The translations under genes and the position numbers were made by a program. The notes under the pieces were generated by a model. It had not been told where the DNA came from. It worked only from the letters and a program-made list of their open reading frames with translations, and made no database searches. From an uncultured Pirellulaceae bacterium (GTDB taxonomy: Bacteria > Planctomycetota > Planctomycetia > Pirellulales > Pirellulaceae): a DNA stretch of 8,325 nucleotides. Below, in pieces: positions 5,619-8,325 of this stretch; the first letter of the stretch is position 1; every line of letters starts with the position of its first letter. The stretch is taken from the NCBI GenBank assembly GCA_934255105.1, contig CAKQNH010000168.1:1-8325 (forward strand), in the 5' to 3' direction.

Positions 5619-5676
5619 TCACCGGGTCGCAATGAATCCGCGTTCAACCGAACGCTGCCTCATTGATCGAACTGCG

Positions 5677-5946
5677 CTAGGAAGCTTCGACCCTACAAAA
5701 CTGTAGTTTTTTGGGAGACGACGAGTGACTTGGAGACAACTTGACCGCTACGGCCCGTTGGTCTCCGTCGACTTCAATGATCAATTCGGCTTGAATGTCG
5801 CCTGAAACGAAAGAGTCGATGGAAAACGGCTCGCGGATTATGCAGAAGTCGGGACCGACCTGGGCTAGTTCGTGCTGAACTCCATCAATCACCAACCAGC
5901 CGCGAACTTGAGGTGAATAGCCATTTGATAAAGCGCTCTTGAGCAT
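5677..5946 (-). CDS. 89-aa conserved-looking hypothetical protein
   Basis: It starts at ATG 5946 with an excellent GGAGG 6 bases upstream, which is decisive against the longer frame that reads antisense through the neighbouring gene. Visible features are MLKSALSNGYSPQVRGWLVI, then VQHELAQVGPDFCIIREPF (residues 23-41), then a beta-rich stretch AELIIEVDGDQRAVAVKL (53-70) and a short polar tail. It has no membrane segment. I associate the pattern 'RLAQVGPDFIILR ... AEL.I.VDG' with small planctomycete hypotheticals (recollection only). Function is unknown. It is arranged head to head with the gene starting at 5968, leaving only 21 bases between start codons. Confidence 0.65.
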   Translation of the reverse strand: MLKSALSNGYSPQVRGWLVIDGVQHELAQVGPDFCIIREPFSIDSFVSGDIQAELIIEVDGDQRAVAVKLSPSHSSSPKKLQFCRVEAS

Positions 5947-5967
5947 GTCCGACCTCCGAATCGATTG

Positions 5968-6339
5968 ATGGCTATTGCAATCAAAGCTCTCGAACGCCGA
6001 GACTCGTACCTTCGTGAAAGAGACGCGTACTTGCGACTCCAGGAGCTCTCGGTCGTCGATATTCAAGGCTTCGCCGTCCCTATCCTCGTCGACTGCGATG
6101 ATACCAAACAAATCGTCGAAATGACAGTTGTCTTCCCGCCGTGCATTCTCGACTTTGCCAAGGCATACGTCGATCGACCGCCCGATTTTACTGTCGAAGT
6201 GCTTCGAGACTGGCGCGAGGAAATCGCCGATCTGTGCGGGGCTGACTGGAATAAAGTCGAAAGCCTGCTCGAAGAACTCCAAGGCTTTGGCATTTTCTAT
6301 TTCGATGCCAAACCGGGCAACATTCGCTTCTCTTCGTAG
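5968..6339 (+). pseudogene. Kinase-like small protein, probably truncated at the N-terminus
   Basis: From ATG 5968 it gives 123 residues: AIKALERRDSYLRERDAYLR (3-22), VEMTVVFPP (50-58) and a terminal YFDAKPGNIRF (111-121). The order fits the core of a minimal protein-kinase-like fold: an AIK lysine, a charged helix, a hinge-like VEMTVV, and a catalytic-loop-like D-x-K-P-x-N. A glycine-rich loop should precede the lysine, but the frame upstream meets a stop at 5929-5931. There is no Shine-Dalgarno before the ATG, and no DFG motif follows. I infer the 5' end was lost, perhaps in a rearrangement that placed it against the 89-aa gene. An intact short family is the alternative. Confidence 0.5.
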
Positions 6340-6391
6340 TTGCTGCACTCACGCGATTCGACCACGGTCGCAGTCGCTCCGCCGCCTGCCT

Positions 6392-6417
6392 TGGCCAGCG
6401 ACCGACCGCTGGGGCCA
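6392..6417. terminator. GC-rich hairpin after the kinase-like gene
   Basis: TGGCC-AGCG and CGCT-GGGGCCA form a strong stem around ACCGAC. No T-run follows, so it would not be a classical intrinsic terminator. It may act as a transcript end or belong to the neighbouring repeat. Confidence 0.25.
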
Positions 6418-6434
6418 TAGGGCGACCCGCCAGC

Positions 6435-6491
6435 GGGGACACTGCACGTTGGCGGGTAGGTTAGCACCACCTGGCAACGTGCTGTGTCCCC
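6435..6491. repeat. Dispersed hairpin repeat, short-loop form, copy 2 (best preserved)
   Basis: The arms GGGGACACTGCACGTTG (6435-6451) and CAACGTGCTGTGTCCCC (6475-6491) pair at 16 of 17 positions around a 23-base loop that itself holds AGGT/ACCT. It ends exactly where the istB reading frame breaks off, so it marks an insertion or rearrangement boundary. Confidence 0.8.
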
Positions 6492-6619
6492 AACTGTGGC
6501 AGCTCCGCACTCATCTTGATCTTTAGTATCTCCAGATGCTGGAGGATCTTCTCGCGGTGGTTGGGCGGTTGATTGGGGAGCTTCGCTTTGAGAGTCTTCA
6601 CTTTGGCTTTGCTGGTCAT
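6492..6619 (-). pseudogene. istB: IS21-family helper ATPase (IstB) fragment, first 43 codons
   Basis: ATG 6619 begins 4 bases after the istA stop, the usual tight istA-istB arrangement. The fragment carries a basic leader and then REKILQHLEILKIKMSAE (about residues 22-39), which resembles the N-terminal helix of IstB-type proteins. The family is normally about 250 residues with a Walker ATPase; here it stops matching at the hairpin repeat ending at 6491. It is non-functional. Confidence 0.6.
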
Positions 6620-6623
6620 CGTC

Positions 6624-7067
6624 CTAGTTCTTCTTGTCAAGTTGTTGTTGATACTCGTCGCTCCGGCGAGCTTCCACGCATGTCGATTGCGTGAGTTTTT
6701 GCAAGGTCTCCTGCTCTCGCTGGCTGAGCAGTTCCCAAGCCGCTTTGGGCGTCCCGAAGTGCGCCAAGATGCGTTCGAGCGACTGATAACCGTAAGCGTG
6801 ATACTGAATCCCACGCTGCATGGCTGCCAAGCCATCTTTGTGTGGATAGCCATGAAGCAAGGCCAGCACACGCTGAGCTTCGCGTTTGCCATACCGGCTT
6901 TCGTGCAGTAGGCCCTCCAGGTACTCGCCGCCGGTCTGACCCCAGCGCGAGTAGCGCTGGCGAAGCGTTGGTAGCGACCGAATGTCTCCGTGCAACTCGC
7001 CAGGGTGGTCGTTGTAACGAATCCGCGTGTATACTGGATCGGAGAGATATGAGGTGAGATTTGTCAA
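6624..7067 (-). pseudogene. istA: IS21-family transposase (IstA) C-terminal fragment
   Basis: The frame covers only a C-terminal part: LPTLRQRYSRWGQTGGEYLE, RYGKREAQRVLALLHGYPHK, a YHAYGYQSLERILAH block and a tail CVEARRSDEYQQQL. This is the style of IS21-type IstA C-termini, although the N-terminal helix-turn-helix and DDE core are absent. A stop in frame lies at 7074-7076, and the only possible starts near the left break are non-ATG. Full IstA is about 500 residues, so roughly two thirds are missing. The homologous part probably ends near 7030-7060, where the upstream region of the toxin-antitoxin pair begins. Confidence 0.6.
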
Positions 7068-7077
7068 GGAGTTTTAC

Positions 7078-7320
7078 ATGACTACAGTGTCGATTGCCGA
7101 GGCTCAAGCTGCCCTCGATACGTTGCTCGCAGGTCTCGCCCCCGGCGATGAACTTGTGATCACGAAAAATAACCTTCCGATCGGGCGACTGATTCGTGTT
7201 GCTGATGCGTCGATTACCCCGCGACCCATTCGTAAATTGGGTACGCTTGCAGGGACCGTCACTCACATCACTCCCGACTTTGATGCTCCCCTGGATGACT
7301 TTAGTGAGTACTCGCAGTGA
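7078..7320 (+). CDS. vapB: Phd/YefM-type antitoxin of a VapBC module
   Basis: This 80-residue protein has an N-terminal Phd/YefM DNA-binding fold, MTTVSIAEAQAALDTLLAGL, then GDELVITKNNLPIGRLI. The C-terminal toxin-binding tail includes GTLAGTVTHITPDFDAPLDD. ATG 7078 follows GGAG by 6 bases, so the longer frame from 7027 is not needed. The stop overlaps the toxin's GTG start (GTGA), giving translational coupling. It is expected to repress its own promoter and neutralise VapC. A TATACT at 7030-7035 is a possible -10 box with no clear -35. Confidence 0.9.
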   Translation: MTTVSIAEAQAALDTLLAGLAPGDELVITKNNLPIGRLIRVADASITPRPIRKLGTLAGTVTHITPDFDAPLDDFSEYSQ

Positions 7321-7703
7321 GAGTGTTGCTGGATACTCATGTATTGCTTTGGGCCGTCGACAATCCAAGCCTGCTTGGGCCACAAGCAACGATTGCACTG
7401 CAAGACCTCGGCAATGAATTGCATATTAGCGCGGCCACAATTTGGGAACTGTCGATTAAAGTAGGGCTAAGCAAATTGCAGCTCTCACTTGCGTTTCGCG
7501 ACTGGATGAATAAGGCAGTTGGCGACCTTTCTGCTACGATCCTGCCGATCACGGTCGAGTACGCCAACATACAAGCATCTTTGCCCTTCCACCATCGCGA
7601 CCCATTCGATCGACTAATGATCGCGCAGGCCATCGCCGAGCAAATCCCAATCGTCAGTAGTGATGCTACGATGGACTCATACAGTATCCAAAGGATTTGG
7701 TAG
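7317..7703 (+). CDS. vapC: VapC-type PIN-domain ribonuclease toxin
   Basis: This 128-residue PIN domain protein probably cleaves RNA and is inhibited by the upstream antitoxin. The acidic active-site residues are all visible: D6 in LLDTHVLLWA, E44 in ATIWELSIK, D95/D98 in HRDPFDRLMIAQA, and D116 in IVSSDATMD. Length and motifs fit the Sll0205-like PIN subgroup usually paired with Phd/YefM antitoxins. The GTG start at 7317 overlaps the antitoxin stop by 4 bases. It appears intact. Confidence 0.92.
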   Translation: MRVLLDTHVLLWAVDNPSLLGPQATIALQDLGNELHISAATIWELSIKVGLSKLQLSLAFRDWMNKAVGDLSATILPITVEYANIQASLPFHHRDPFDRLMIAQAIAEQIPIVSSDATMDSYSIQRIW

Positions 7704-7801
7704 AGCTTCTCGATGGCGGACTGAAGCCTATTGCCTTTTGTCGAGGCGTATCAAAATCAAAGCCTCCGGTTTTCAGGTTAGTACATGTTCAAGTTCCGAC
7801 A

Positions 7802-7900
7802 GAGAACTCAAGGGCCACAGCACGTTGGTGGGTGGGATGAACTCAGCGACAATTGTTGGTTATTGTCTCGGACTTGCCACCTGTCAACGTGCTGTGTCCG
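7802..7900. repeat. Dispersed hairpin repeat, long-loop form, copy 2
   Basis: GAGAACTCAAGGG (7802-7814) leads into the left arm GGCCACAGCACGTTG, and the right arm CAACGTGCTGTGTCC lies at 7885-7899. GGTGGGTGGGATGA and TTGCCACCTG form inner complementary parts. It shares its flank with the copy at 5346 and its left half with the copy at 5523. It fills the centre of the 7704-7961 gap; the rest of that gap shows only a weak GAGGC/GCCTC dyad (7743-7766). Confidence 0.7.
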
Positions 7901-7961
7901 CGATCCGTCGCAGTTGTCTATTTACTGGCTTTACTGGGCCTCGATTGCTATACTGAGAAGC

Positions 7962-8231
7962 ATGAATCCAACTGCAGAATCCACCGCTTTTAATCGGGCT
8001 GTCAGCCCCGTATTGCGACAGGTCTTGCCGCAACAGAAAGTTGAGACCGCCATTAACTTTGATGTCGATCCGGATCTTCGTGCACGGATCGAAGAACTTG
8101 CGTCCAAGTCGACCGAAGGCGACTTGAGCGACCAAGAGCGACTAGAGTACCAGGGCTACGTTCGGGCAAACAAGTTTATCGCAACGCTTCGGCGGCAGGC
8201 TCGTCGCCTTTTGAATCCCGTTTCTCAATGA
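7962..8231 (+). CDS. 89-aa hypothetical protein coupled to an HNH endonuclease
   Basis: I chose ATG 7962 because the frame upstream of it runs through the hairpin repeat. A weak GAGAAG precedes the ATG. The protein is charged and helical: FNRAVSPVLRQVLPQQKVET, then INFDVDPDLRARIEELASKS (31-50), then LSDQERLEYQGYVRANKFIA (55-74), and a basic end. I do not recognise a named domain. The stop overlaps the start of the HNH gene as ATGA, so the two are co-translated and probably act together, perhaps as a partner or regulator of the nuclease. Confidence 0.7.
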   Translation: MNPTAESTAFNRAVSPVLRQVLPQQKVETAINFDVDPDLRARIEELASKSTEGDLSDQERLEYQGYVRANKFIATLRRQARRLLNPVSQ

Positions 8232-8325
8232 CGGTGAACGAAACGACCAGGGCGATCGTGCGGGAACGAGCGAGCCATCGCTGCGAATACTGCCAGCTAC
8301 ACCAAGATGATTCACCCTTGGCTGT
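8228..8325 (+). CDS. HNH endonuclease, N-terminal part (cut by window edge)
   Basis: The first 32 residues are visible, with VRERASHRCEYCQLHQDDSP. The CxxC (C19, C22) is the zinc-binding start of an HNH nuclease domain, and the histidine motif should follow outside the window. ATG 8228 overlaps the upstream stop by 4 bases. Such small HNH proteins occur as free-standing nucleases in planctomycetes and cyanobacteria. The substrate is unknown. Confidence 0.7.
   Translation, partial: MTVNETTRAIVRERASHRCEYCQLHQDDSPLA

Noticed and set aside
5982..5991. Second match of the spacer 1 seed (CAAAGCTC) in the kinase-like gene
   Set aside because: Only 8 contiguous bases match and there is no longer similarity; chance level for this window size.
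5677..6348. A 223-codon minus-strand frame as one protein
   Set aside because: Its first 134 codons are antisense to the kinase-like gene and lack family character. The strong GGAGG ribosome site is before the internal ATG at 5946, so only the last 89 codons are kept.
6637..7398. A 253-codon minus-strand frame over the antitoxin and IS21 relic
   Set aside because: It runs antisense to the clear vapB gene and through the transposase relic in another frame; composition is not protein-like.

Overview
The window looks like an accessory region of a planctomycete chromosome, probably Pirellulales. This is an inference from mid-GC composition, several small proteins resembling planctomycete hypotheticals, an IS21 relic, dispersed hairpin repeats and an HNH endonuclease pair. 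No taxonomic marker gene is present.

Layout. 1-4061 (minus strand) is the front of a type I-G (formerly I-U) CRISPR-Cas operon in the order csb1 (Cas7), csb2 (Cas5-Cas6 fusion), cas3. The genes are tightly coupled and cas3 runs off the left edge. 4062-4306 is an upstream region with two TATC-N-GATA dyads. 4307-4525 is a 72-aa unknown gene on the same strand. 4526-4768 is an AT-rich divergent intergenic region with a good minus-strand promoter. 4769-4942 is a tiny CRISPR array of two spacers, read on the plus strand, with one intact repeat flanked by two degenerate ones. A 121-aa XRE-type regulator starts 3 bases after it. 5311-5676 holds hairpin-repeat debris. 5677-6339 holds two head-to-head small genes, one of them an apparently truncated kinase-like protein. 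6435-7067 is a hairpin repeat abutting an IS21 istB/istA relic. 7078-7703 is a VapBC-type toxin-antitoxin pair. 7802-7900 is another hairpin repeat. 7962-8325 is a small hypothetical followed by an HNH endonuclease cut by the right edge.

Main observation. The first 20 nt of spacer 1 match the leader of the array itself (4732 down to 4713, minus strand) at 17 of 20 positions. One mismatch falls at position 6, and the remaining 17 nt do not match. The sequence immediately 5' of this protospacer is TTA, which fits the TTN PAM reported for type I-G/I-U. Partial seed complementarity, degenerate repeats and a target just upstream of a promoter are the hallmarks of CRISPR-derived regulatory RNAs (CreR-type cas repressors or CreA-type antitoxins of CreTA modules). 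I propose that this mini-array encodes a Cas-dependent regulatory RNA. It could control the minus-strand transcript (72-aa gene, possibly plus the cas operon), its own transcription with the XRE gene, or both. The parts are read directly from the sequence; the regulatory role is inference.
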